Shown here: in pieces, positions 1 to 6,598 of the stretch | Position numbering within the stretch: the stretch's first letter is position 1 | Layout of the letters: each line of letters starts with the position of its first letter | Assembly: GCA_905236195.1 (NCBI GenBank) | Contig: CAJOOX010000181.1 | Span: 1 to 7,701, forward strand | Length of the DNA stretch: 7,701 bases | Direction: 5' to 3' | DNA from: an uncultured Bacteroidales bacterium | GTDB taxonomy: Bacteria; Bacteroidota; Bacteroidia; Bacteroidales; UBA3663 | Notes under the pieces: generated by a model | The model's input: the letters and a program-made list of their open reading frames with translations, nothing else | What the model was told of the DNA's origin: nothing | The model's database searches: none | Translations under genes and position numbers: made by a program

Positions 1-2
1 CC

Positions 3-41
3 GGCTATCACATCCGGCTGTGGTTCCGCGTGGGAGAATAA
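3..41 (+). CDS. C-terminal end of an unidentified protein (partial)
   Basis: Reading from base 3 gives 12 residues, GYHIRLWFRVGE, followed by TAA at 39-41. Most codons end in G or C, as in the confirmed genes of this window, and neither other plus frame looks as natural. This suggests the tail of a gene that enters from the left edge and converges on the hydrolase gene at 91-684. The fragment is too short to name a family, and the reading could be chance. Confidence 0.4.
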   Translation, partial: GYHIRLWFRVGE

Positions 42-70
42 TACACCATCCTGATTTCGTCGGCCCGGTA

Positions 71-91
71 AGTCCCCTTTTAAGGGGGATT
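71..91. repeat. C/G-rich hairpin between convergent genes
   Basis: Bases 71-79 and 83-91 pair (AGTCCCCTT with AAGGGGGAT, offset to allow two G-T pairs) around a three-base loop. The hairpin lies between the stop of the partial gene at 39-41 and the stop of the hydrolase, whose TAA (minus strand) begins inside the hairpin arm. Neither side has a clear run of T, so it is a weak candidate for a bidirectional terminator. It may instead stabilise the 3' ends of messages or be one copy of a dispersed palindromic repeat. Confidence 0.45.
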
Positions 92-684
92 TAGAGGGTC
101 TCCAGAATCTTCTCGGCCAGCGGGGCGACAACGGTCTTGAGGATGTGGTCGTTGAGCCGGTGTTCGCCCTCAAATATCGTGAAGTGGGCTTTACCGTAGT
201 GGCTTGTGAAGTCGTCCTGGGTGTGGACGGTGGGGTCGTTGCGCCCGAAGAGTCCGTACACGAGATCCTTTTCGTCGCCTTTTGCACCCGAGAAACAGCC
301 CTTTTCGATTTCCTTGAACTCCGCTATCATCTGTTTGTCCACTTTGAACGATGTGGCTCCGTCGGCGCGCTTGTTGAGGAATTCGCGGTTGCCTAGGCCC
401 CGGAAGGTGAGGAGACGGGCCATGTGGAACGACGGGTTGACCAGGATGCGGGGCGTCCCGTAGAGCTGCTCGGCATACATGCCGCCCATCGAGGTGCCTA
501 TGATGAGGTCGGGATGTTCGTCGGCCACCACCTGCCTGAGGTAGGGGAGGGCCGCAAGGGGCGAGAGGGGAACGTCGGGAGAGATGACGCGCACGTCCTT
601 CTCATAGAGGAGGTTGCGGAGCGAGGCAGCCGTTCCCGTCGAACCTGCACTTGCAAAGCCGTGGATGTAAAGTATTTTCTTCAT
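91..684 (-). CDS. YqiA-like alpha/beta-hydrolase (putative esterase)
   Basis: This 197-residue cytoplasmic protein resembles the YqiA/YcfP group of small esterases (UPF0227), which hydrolyse short acyl esters in vitro and have no well-defined natural substrate. Visible features are the opening strand with an HGF turn (residues 8-10, likely oxyanion region), the nucleophile elbow GTSMGG with Ser65, a GRNDPTV segment giving the likely acid Asp150, and GEH with the likely base His175. The length is normal for the group, so the gene looks complete. There is no signal peptide. It starts at the ATG at 684, about 34 bases downstream of the expected start site of its own promoter. It is divergent from upp and seems to be a single-gene unit. 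The family call is firm, but the substrate is unknown. Confidence 0.85.
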   Translation of the reverse strand: MKKILYIHGFASAGSTGTAASLRNLLYEKDVRVISPDVPLSPLAALPYLRQVVADEHPDLIIGTSMGGMYAEQLYGTPRILVNPSFHMARLLTFRGLGNREFLNKRADGATSFKVDKQMIAEFKEIEKGCFSGAKGDEKDLVYGLFGRNDPTVHTQDDFTSHYGKAHFTIFEGEHRLNDHILKTVVAPLAEKILETL

Positions 685-724
685 AAGAGGTCTGTTTTGA
701 TTCGTTATTGCTTTATTTCGGCAG

Positions 725-756
725 CAAAGATAGTGTTTTTTGAAAGAATTTCCAAA
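725..756 (-). promoter_or_regulatory. Bacteroidota-type promoter for the YqiA-like hydrolase
   Basis: On the minus strand a TTTG box (plus-strand 753-756) is followed after exactly 20 bases by TATCTTTG (plus-strand 725-732). This fits the known -33 TTTG and -7 TAnnTTTG consensus of the Bacteroidota housekeeping sigma factor. Transcription would start near 718-720, leaving a leader of about 35 bases. Confidence 0.75.
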
Positions 757-759
757 TAT

Positions 760-793
760 TTTGTTCGCATTTCAAATAAAATCGTTATCTTTG
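760..793 (+). promoter_or_regulatory. Bacteroidota-type promoter for the upp operon
   Basis: A TTTG box at 760-763 is followed after 22 bases by TATCTTTG at 786-793, matching the -33/-7 consensus of the phylum with a slightly long spacer. Transcription would begin near 799, giving a leader of under 20 bases before the upp ATG at 817. That is too short to hold a riboswitch or attenuator. The -33 box lies three bases from that of the opposing hydrolase promoter. Confidence 0.72.
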
Positions 794-816
794 CCCCGAT
801 ATATTAAAAAATTCAT

Positions 817-1467
817 ATGAAGGTAGTTGATTTTTCCCAGACCAACACTGTGGTCAACAGGTTCATTGCGGAACTTCGTGATGTGAATGTCCAGAACGAC
901 AAGATGCGATTCCGCCGCAACATCGAGCGAATCGGTGAAATCATCGCTTACGAAATCTCCAAGCAGCTCCACTACGAGGAACAGTCGGTGACGACTCCGT
1001 TGGGAGTGGCCGATGTGACCGTTCCGAACGACCAGCTCGTGCTGGGTACTATCCTGCGTGCCGGTCTTCCGCTGCATCAGGGGCTGCTCAACGTGTTCGA
1101 CGATGCCGAGAACGCCTTTGTGTCGGCCTATCGCAACTATGACGAGAATTTCGATTTCGACATACACGTGGAGTATATCTCATCGCCCACACTCGACGGC
1201 AAAACCCTCATTCTGGCCGACCCGATGCTTGCCACCGGTTCGTCGATGGAACTGGCGTGGGAGGCCCTCCAGAGCAAAGGAGAGCCCGAAACGCTCCACA
1301 TCGCCTCGGTAATCGCATCGCGCGAGGCTGTAAACTACCTGCAGGAGCACATGCCCGAGGACGCTACGCTCTGGGTGGCCGCCGTTGACGAATACCTCAA
1401 CCCCCACAAGTATATCGTGCCCGGACTGGGTGATGCCGGTGACCTCGCGTTCGGCGAGAAGGAATAA
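817..1467 (+). CDS. upp: uracil phosphoribosyltransferase
   Basis: The 216-residue cytoplasmic enzyme joins uracil to PRPP to give UMP and pyrophosphate, a pyrimidine salvage step. The PRPP-binding loop is clear at residues 131-144 (LILADPMLATGSSM). The family segment ILRAGLPLHQGL is at 79-90. The C-terminal uracil-binding stretch YIVPGLGDAGDLAFG is at 199-213. Length is typical for the family (about 208-216). The ATG at 817 follows a promoter closely and gives the expected N-terminus. It is the first gene of a likely three-gene operon, with 24 bases to the next start. The two downstream genes have no evident link to pyrimidine metabolism. An orotate or bifunctional PyrR-type enzyme is unlikely given the C-terminal uracil motif. 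Confidence 0.95.
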   Translation: MKVVDFSQTNTVVNRFIAELRDVNVQNDKMRFRRNIERIGEIIAYEISKQLHYEEQSVTTPLGVADVTVPNDQLVLGTILRAGLPLHQGLLNVFDDAENAFVSAYRNYDENFDFDIHVEYISSPTLDGKTLILADPMLATGSSMELAWEALQSKGEPETLHIASVIASREAVNYLQEHMPEDATLWVAAVDEYLNPHKYIVPGLGDAGDLAFGEKE

Positions 1468-1491
1468 CCCGTTGGACCTAACGCTGCCGAA

Positions 1492-2622
1492 GTGCTGAAA
1501 ATCGTCGAGATAAATAATCGTCGCGGGCTCAGGGACTTTGTGAGATTCCCGATGGACCTTTACAGGGACTGTCCCGCCTATGTGCCGCCCATCGTGAAGT
1601 CGGATGTCGACATGCTGGATCCCTGCGTGAATCCTGTCTTTGAGTTTACGGATCATGTCTATTTCCTCTGCCGGCAGGACGGCAGGACCACGGGCCGCAT
1701 CGCCGGGTTTGTCAACCGCAGGTTCAACGACTACTACAGCGTGAAGGAATGCCGTTTCGGATTTGTGGATTTCACCGACGACCGTGCCGTATCTCAGGCG
1801 TTGCTGGATGCCGTGAAAGCCTGGGGCAGAGACCGCGGGATGAACACGATGGTGGGACCCTTGGGAATGACCGATTTCGACCCCGAGGGCTGTCTGGTGA
1901 AAGGTTTTGATCAGCTCTCCACTTCGGCCACCATCTATAACGCGCCCTACTATGCCGACCACTTCCGCGCCTATGGCCTCAGGGACGATGTCCGATGGCG
2001 GGAATATAGGATGAAGATCCCCGACGAGGTGCCCGAAAAACACCTCAGAATAGCCGAAATCGTACAACGTAAGTATGGTCTGCGTGTTTTCACCGAACTC
2101 GACAGCCGCATCATGGTGGAACGTTGGGGGAAGAAAATATTCCGCCTCCTGAACGAGGCCTACACCCCCCTCTATTCTTTCACTCCGCTCACAGAGCGCC
2201 AAATCGACTACTATATCAAACTCTACCTCCCCAACGTCAGAATGGACTGCATCCGCCTGGTGGCCGACCGGGACGACAATCTGATCGCCGTGGGCATCAC
2301 GTGCCCTTCGCTCTCGCGCGCCCAGCAGAAAGCCCGGGGGTCGCTTTTCCCGTTCGGATGGATTCACATGCTGCGGGCACTCCGTTGCAAGGGTGGTACC
2401 GATACCTGGGATCTCTATCTCGTGGGCGTGCGTCCCGATTATCAGGGCAAGGGGGTCAATGCCCTGCTCTTCACCGAACTCATTCCCCAGGCACGCAAGA
2501 ACGGCTACGTCTGGTGCGAGTCGAATCCCGAACTCGAATCTAACGCCCGCGTACAGAGCCAGTGGCAGTATTTCGAACGTACCTGTCACAAGGAACGGGT
2601 AGCTTTCCGTACCGACATATAA
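1492..2622 (+). CDS. GNAT-type acyltransferase, 376 aa
   Basis: The C-terminal part carries the acyl-CoA binding motif A of the GNAT superfamily, VGVRPDYQGKGVNALLF (residues 311-327). It is followed by an ESNPELESNARVQ segment (343-355) of the kind that closes the fold in this family. The N-terminal half also has a GNAT-like layout: a FVDFTDD strand at 91-97, a helix, and a MVGPLGMTDFD segment at 120-130. The protein may therefore be a tandem GNAT with a degenerate first domain. This family is common in Bacteroidota and the acceptor substrate is not known. There is no signal peptide, so it is cytoplasmic. The start is GTG at 1492, chosen because the conserved MLKIVEINNRRGLRDFVRFP opening would be lost from the next in-frame ATG (residue 21). 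It sits 24 bases after upp and 14 bases before the deacetylase gene, which suggests co-transcription. It shows no truncation. Confidence 0.8.
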   Translation: MLKIVEINNRRGLRDFVRFPMDLYRDCPAYVPPIVKSDVDMLDPCVNPVFEFTDHVYFLCRQDGRTTGRIAGFVNRRFNDYYSVKECRFGFVDFTDDRAVSQALLDAVKAWGRDRGMNTMVGPLGMTDFDPEGCLVKGFDQLSTSATIYNAPYYADHFRAYGLRDDVRWREYRMKIPDEVPEKHLRIAEIVQRKYGLRVFTELDSRIMVERWGKKIFRLLNEAYTPLYSFTPLTERQIDYYIKLYLPNVRMDCIRLVADRDDNLIAVGITCPSLSRAQQKARGSLFPFGWIHMLRALRCKGGTDTWDLYLVGVRPDYQGKGVNALLFTELIPQARKNGYVWCESNPELESNARVQSQWQYFERTCHKERVAFRTDI

Positions 2623-2636
2623 CTTATCAACCGCAT

Positions 2637-4307
2637 ATGAAAAGATTTCAGCTTTTGATTTTGGCTTTGGCGGCATTCGCCACATTGCAGGCCGGGGCCG
2701 ACTATGACGTGTATCTCCTCATCGGACAGTCGAATTGTGCAGGCCGCGGCCCCATGATATCGTCCGATACGACGGATGTGATTCCCGGCGTATACCTTTT
2801 GAATAACAAAGGAAAGGTGGAGGAAGCCATTGCTCCCCTCAACAGATACTCCAACATCCGCAAGGACATGAAGGTGCAGGGCATCGGTCTCGGTCTGGGA
2901 TTCGGCGACAAGATGCACCGCTGGACCAACCGCAAGGTGCTGCTAGTGCAGAATGCCCGCGGAGGTTCGTCTGTCAGGAGCTGGACACCCGGAGCCGCCG
3001 ACGGATATGCCGACTCGGCGATCGTGCGTGCCCGCCAGGCCCTCCGTTTCGGACGTCTGAAAGCCATTGTCTGGCACCAGGGCGAAACGGACACCCAGAT
3101 GGGAATGACCACTGGAGAATATGTGGAACGGTTTGCAAAACTCATAGCCTATCTGCGCGAAAACCTCAATGCGCCTGATGTGCCTGTCGTAGTGGGCGAA
3201 ATAGGACAATGGGAATGGACGCCGATGCGTGACATCAACCGGTTCAACGACACCACCCTCGTCGAGGTATGCAAGGCAGTGCCCAATTGTTCGAAGGTGA
3301 GCAGCGACCGTCTGCCCCGCAGGTTCAGGGACAAGCCCCGCGACCCTCATTTCTCGCGACAGGCCGGAATCGAACTCGGCGAACGCTATGCCCGCGAGGT
3401 ACTGCCCAAGGTATCTTCAGCCTATATAGCGCCCTATCGCGACAACAAACGTGCGGCCATCTCGTTCACCTACGACGACGGCCTTATGGAGCATTATACT
3501 ATGGTGGCGCCTGAACTCGAGAAACGCGGGTTCCGCGGCACCTTTTGGGTGATAGGCAACATGGTGGGTGTCAACGATACCGTTTCGCCCCGGCTGACGT
3601 GGGACAAGGTGCGCGAAATGCATGAGCGCGGCCATGAGATGTCGTCCCATTCGTGGAGCCATCCCCATCTGACACGGCTTTCCAAGGACTCGCTGCTGCG
3701 CGAGATCCTGATGAACGACTCGGCGATAGAGCGGGCCACAGGTGCGGTTCCCCGCACTTTCTGCTACCCCTACAACGAATCCAACGACCTCGTGCTCAAA
3801 CTCACCCGCAACGGACGTGTCGGCACACGCACTCACCAGGTGGGGCACGGCCAGCAGAACAACAAGACTACACCGGACAAGCTCTCTGCCTGGCTCCGCG
3901 ATGTGATAGATCAGGGCGAGTGGGGTGTCACGATGACCCACGGCATCACGAGGGGCTATGACAAATGGTATCATCCCGAGGTACTTTGGAATTTCTACGA
4001 TGAGGTGAAAGCCAGGGAGGACAGCCTGTGGGTGGCCACCTTTGCCGAAGTCGCTGCCTACCGGACGGAACGCGACAACACCCTGCTGAAGGTGAGCTGC
4101 GGCCATCGCGGCATGACCGTCAAGGCAAAATATTATGCCGACAAACGCCTCTTCCACGAACTCCAGACCCTTGTCTTCACCCTGCCTGACAACGTCGGCG
4201 ATGTCAGGGCCACGCAGGGAGGAAAACCCCTCACCGTCATCCGGCAGGGCAATACCGCCCGTCTTAATTTTGAGCCCTGGGGCAAGAAAGTCAAAATCAA
4301 GTGGTGA
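2637..4307 (+). CDS. secreted two-domain carbohydrate esterase: SASA/CE6-type plus NodB/CE4-type polysaccharide deacetylase
   Basis: The ATG at 2637 is preferred over an in-frame ATG at 2562, because 2562 lies inside the previous gene and 2637 opens directly on a signal peptide (MKRF, then a hydrophobic run, likely cut near AGA at 19-21). The mature protein would be periplasmic or exported; no lipobox is seen. Domain 1 (about 24-258) is a SASA/CE6-type SGNH esterase: GQSN with Ser32, WHQGETD at 146-152, and DPHFS with His238. Domain 2 (about 270-475) is NodB-like: TYDDG at 278-282 (catalytic base and metal Asp), HSWSH at 338-342 (metal His338, His342), RTFCYPY at 373-379, and MTHG with His435. 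Both sets of catalytic residues look intact. A further 75 residues (480-556) look like a small beta-rich C-terminal module. The likely role is removal of O- and N-acetyl groups from plant or host glycans. It is the last gene of the upp operon, 14 bases after the GNAT gene. The substrate is inferred only. Confidence 0.85.
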   Translation: MKRFQLLILALAAFATLQAGADYDVYLLIGQSNCAGRGPMISSDTTDVIPGVYLLNNKGKVEEAIAPLNRYSNIRKDMKVQGIGLGLGFGDKMHRWTNRKVLLVQNARGGSSVRSWTPGAADGYADSAIVRARQALRFGRLKAIVWHQGETDTQMGMTTGEYVERFAKLIAYLRENLNAPDVPVVVGEIGQWEWTPMRDINRFNDTTLVEVCKAVPNCSKVSSDRLPRRFRDKPRDPHFSRQAGIELGERYAREVLPKVSSAYIAPYRDNKRAAISFTYDDGLMEHYTMVAPELEKRGFRGTFWVIGNMVGVNDTVSPRLTWDKVREMHERGHEMSSHSWSHPHLTRLSKDSLLREILMNDSAIERATGAVPRTFCYPYNESNDLVLKLTRNGRVGTRTHQVGHGQQNNKTTPDKLSAWLRDVIDQGEWGVTMTHGITRGYDKWYHPEVLWNFYDEVKAREDSLWVATFAEVAAYRTERDNTLLKVSCGHRGMTVKAKYYADKRLFHELQTLVFTLPDNVGDVRATQGGKPLTVIRQGNTARLNFEPWGKKVKIKW

Positions 4308-4311
4308 AAAG

Positions 4312-4352
4312 AAAATCCCCGCCCTTCCAGGACGGGGATTATTGTTTATTTT
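4312..4352. terminator. bidirectional terminator of the upp operon and dnaX
   Basis: AATCCCCG (4314-4321) pairs perfectly with CGGGGATT (4333-4340) around an 11-base loop. On the plus strand it begins seven bases after the deacetylase stop and is followed by a T-rich stretch (ATTGTTTATTTTG). On the minus strand it follows the dnaX stop by about 30 bases and is followed by TTTTCTTTTC. It can therefore act for both convergent units, with the better T-tract serving dnaX. Confidence 0.8.
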
Positions 4353-4369
4353 GTTATAACGAAAAGAGT

Positions 4370-6184
4370 TTAAACAATTTCCAAATTAAATAACTCGACG
4401 AGGGTGCGGATGGGTTCGGAGTTGGTTTTCTCCATCTCGTTGAATTTCTCCTGCGGGGTGAACGCGGGCCGCTGGGCATCCTGCGGCAAGATTTCGACCG
4501 CAATTTCGACGTGAGTGTTCCGCAGCTTGCGCCGGATGATTCTCATCATCTCGGGTTTACTGGCTTCGATAATGTCCCTCTGCGACTCGGAGATGACTTT
4601 CACCACGAAATGGGTATCGTCCACCTGTTCGGGGATGAATCCGTGGATGAGCGCCTTGAGGATATTCTTCTGGATTACTGTCTCGAGACCTCTCCATGCC
4701 CTTCGCAGGTTCTCGGCCGTGAAGGATTCGTTCATCTCCTCTTCGACTTCGGCCCTGACCACGGGTGCAGTTTCCCCGACATTGAGTACCGAGAGCCGTG
4801 AACCGCCGCGCGCAGCCCCGGCAGTGGAGTTGCGGGGCGCGAAACGCGAACCGCCGGTCACCGGTTTCATGGCCGGCCGGGGGTCTGCAGGCTGGGGTGC
4901 CGGAGACACCGGAGCTGCAGGGGTAGCGGGAGTTTTCGGTTTTTCCAGGTTGCCCTGGGTTGCGGGTGCCACTACGGGCACAGAGAAGGGTACCCCCTTG
5001 GGGCCTCTGAGAGAGAAGATGAAAGAGGGAAGCGGATCGGAAGCGTGGGGGGCTCTATTGGCCCCCAACTGAGGGCCCGCCGTAGAAGCGGGAGCCAGGA
5101 GTGAACAGATGCGGATGATGGCTATCTCGACCGAGAGGCGTTTGTTGCGGCTGTTCCGGTAGTTGAAATCGCACTCGTTGGCAATCTGGAGTGCGTAGTA
5201 GAGGAACTTGTTGTCGCATTTGGATGCCTGTTCCATATATTTCTGTGCCATTTCCTGGCCAGCCTCGATGAGCGAAGCCGTTGCAGCATCCTTGCTGACC
5301 ATCAGGTCGCGCAGATGGGCTGCCCAGCCGCCGATGAAGTACTGGGCGTCGAAACCGCGGCGTATGACATTGTCGAGAATCATCAGCGCCGCGGGGATGT
5401 TGCATTGGAGCGCAGCATCGGTCACGCGGAAGTAGGTCTCGTAGTCGAGAATGTTGAGGTTGCGGATAACGGCCTCGTAGGTGACCTGCCCCTGGGTGAA
5501 GCTGACAATCTGGTCGAAGAGCGAAAGGGCGTCGCGCATACCTCCGTCAGCCTTGCGGGCGAGGACCTGCAGGGCCTGGGGTTCGGCCGTGACGTTCTCC
5601 TGTCCGGCAATCCAGGCCAGCTGGTCGGCTATGTCCTGGATGGAGATGCGCTGGAAGTCGTAGGTCTGACAGCGCGACAGAATGGTGGGCAGAATCTTCT
5701 GTTTCTCGGTGGTGGCGAGAATGAAGACGGCGTGCGAAGGCGGTTCTTCGAGCGTCTTGAGGAACGCGTTGAAGGCGCCCGTCGAGAGCATGTGGACCTC
5801 ATCGATGATGAAGACCTTGTAACGTCCGATCTGCGGCGGAATCTGGACCTGCTCAATCAGTTCGCGGATGGAATCGACGCCGTTGTTGGAGGCGGCATCG
5901 AGCTCATGGATGTTGAGCGAACGCTGTTCGTTGAAAGAGATGCAGGATTCGCAGGCATCACATGCTTCGCCCTCGGCGGTGCGGTTGGTGCAGTTAATGG
6001 TTTTGGCAAAAATGCGCGCACAGGTCGTCTTGCCCACACCTCGCGGGCCGCAGAAGAGGTACGCATGCGCCAGTTTGCCCGACTGGATGGAATTGCGGAG
6101 AGTCTGCACCAGCGACTTCTGTCCGACGACGCTGCTGAACGTCAGGGGACGGTATTTGCGGGCAGAGACAATGTAGTCACTCAT
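4370..6184 (-). CDS. dnaX: DNA polymerase III subunit gamma/tau
   Basis: This 604-residue protein is the ATPase of the clamp loader, which places the sliding clamp on primed DNA. The AAA+ module is complete: Walker A GPRGVGKTT (46-54), a zinc knuckle with Cys65, Cys75, Cys78 and Cys81, Walker B IIDEVHM (126-132), sensor 1 ATTE (157-160), the SRC arginine finger with Arg171, and a GGMRD sensor 2 (214-218). The collar helices run to about 362. A Pro/Ala-rich linker (about 363-480) follows, then a C-terminal tau-type domain (about 485-604) ending in a PIRTLVELFNLEIV tail. No slippery site with a following hairpin was found that would give a shorter gamma form. The ATG at 6184 gives the usual MSDYIVSARKYRP opening and lies 33 bases after the DUF805 stop. 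The linker holds a foreign-looking stretch (residues about 376-405). Confidence 0.96.
   Translation of the reverse strand: MSDYIVSARKYRPLTFSSVVGQKSLVQTLRNSIQSGKLAHAYLFCGPRGVGKTTCARIFAKTINCTNRTAEGEACDACESCISFNEQRSLNIHELDAASNNGVDSIRELIEQVQIPPQIGRYKVFIIDEVHMLSTGAFNAFLKTLEEPPSHAVFILATTEKQKILPTILSRCQTYDFQRISIQDIADQLAWIAGQENVTAEPQALQVLARKADGGMRDALSLFDQIVSFTQGQVTYEAVIRNLNILDYETYFRVTDAALQCNIPAALMILDNVIRRGFDAQYFIGGWAAHLRDLMVSKDAATASLIEAGQEMAQKYMEQASKCDNKFLYYALQIANECDFNYRNSRNKRLSVEIAIIRICSLLAPASTAGPQLGANRAPHASDPLPSFIFSLRGPKGVPFSVPVVAPATQGNLEKPKTPATPAAPVSPAPQPADPRPAMKPVTGGSRFAPRNSTAGAARGGSRLSVLNVGETAPVVRAEVEEEMNESFTAENLRRAWRGLETVIQKNILKALIHGFIPEQVDDTHFVVKVISESQRDIIEASKPEMMRIIRRKLRNTHVEIAVEILPQDAQRPAFTPQEKFNEMEKTNSEPIRTLVELFNLEIV
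4970..5070. repeat. repeat-like segment inside the dnaX linker
   Basis: This part of the dnaX linker encodes residues 376-405 plus a few flanking codons, including FSLRGPKGVPF. It breaks the Pro/Ala-rich pattern seen after residue 405. The DNA is rich in short palindromes: GGGTACCC at 4988-4995, CCCC-TT-GGGG at 4994-5003, and a GGGGGC/GCCCCC hairpin (arms 5048-5053 and 5061-5066). The pattern resembles a small dispersed repeat that entered in frame and is tolerated in a flexible linker. The boundaries are guesses, and other copies cannot be seen in this window. Confidence 0.3.
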
Positions 6185-6217
6185 TTTTGCCGAAAATTAT
6201 AGGGAAACGCTTCGTTA

Positions 6218-6532
6218 TTATGCTTTGGGATTAGCGCCCCACTTGTTCGTTCCGGCCTCGCTGTCCTGGATATACCACCAGATGAGAATCAGTTGGACAA
6301 GGGGAACAAGGGCGAGCAGCAGCCACCAGCCGCTTCTGCCGGTATCGTGGAGACGGCGCACGGCAACAGCCAGACCGGGGATGATGAGCAGAAAGCTCAC
6401 GACCTGGACGTAGGGAATGCAGCCGATGATAGCGTTACACAAAGCGAACCACCAATACTCGCTGCGACGTGCGCGGCCGTTGAAATCGAAATACTTGGTG
6501 AGGGCGGTTTTGATTGCAGTAATAAAATCCAT
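6218..6532 (-). CDS. DUF805 family membrane protein, 104 aa
   Basis: The protein has the DUF805 signature: FDFNGRARRSEYWWF at residues 15-29, then a hydrophobic span (about 30-55), then the conserved RRLHDTGRSGWW (59-70) and a second hydrophobic span (about 69-87), ending in a short polar tail. DUF805 proteins are small inner-membrane proteins of unknown function. At 104 residues this one is somewhat short, with fewer membrane spans than many relatives. The ATG at 6532 is chosen because upstream in-frame codons run through the tRNA-Leu and its terminator and cannot be coding. It lies 29 bases beyond the tRNA terminator and 33 bases before dnaX, so it is probably co-transcribed with dnaX. Confidence 0.85.
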   Translation of the reverse strand: MDFITAIKTALTKYFDFNGRARRSEYWWFALCNAIIGCIPYVQVVSFLLIIPGLAVAVRRLHDTGRSGWWLLLALVPLVQLILIWWYIQDSEAGTNKWGANPKA

Positions 6533-6560
6533 AGTGTAGTTTTTTAGAATTGATAATTGG

Positions 6561-6592
6561 ATTATAAAAAAGCGGAGCATTGCAGCTCCGCT
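6561..6592 (-). terminator. intrinsic terminator of tRNA-Leu
   Basis: On the minus strand, AGCGGAGC (plus 6592-6585) pairs perfectly with GCTCCGCT (6578-6571) around a six-base loop and is followed at once by a run of six T and then ATAAT. It starts seven bases after the 3' end of the tRNA. It is a textbook Rho-independent terminator and stands between the tRNA and the DUF805-dnaX pair. Confidence 0.9.
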
Positions 6593-6598
6593 TAGTCG

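Noticed and set aside
2562..2636. An upstream ATG that would extend the esterase by 25 residues
   Set aside because: It lies inside the GNAT gene, and the added residues would stand in front of a normal signal peptide that starts at 2637.
1180..2685. A 501-codon open frame on the minus strand opposite upp and the GNAT gene
   Set aside because: It lies fully antisense to two genes with clear family motifs, its residue make-up is His/Val/Gly-rich without a recognisable domain, and GC-rich codon thirds readily open such shadow frames.
4940..4970. A possible programmed frameshift in dnaX to make a gamma form
   Set aside because: The A-rich codons near residues 412-418 do not form a classic slippery heptamer and no Shine-Dalgarno plus hairpin arrangement was seen.
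5315..6202. A 295-codon open frame on the plus strand inside dnaX
   Set aside because: It is antisense to the best conserved part of dnaX and shows no motif, promoter or signal of its own.
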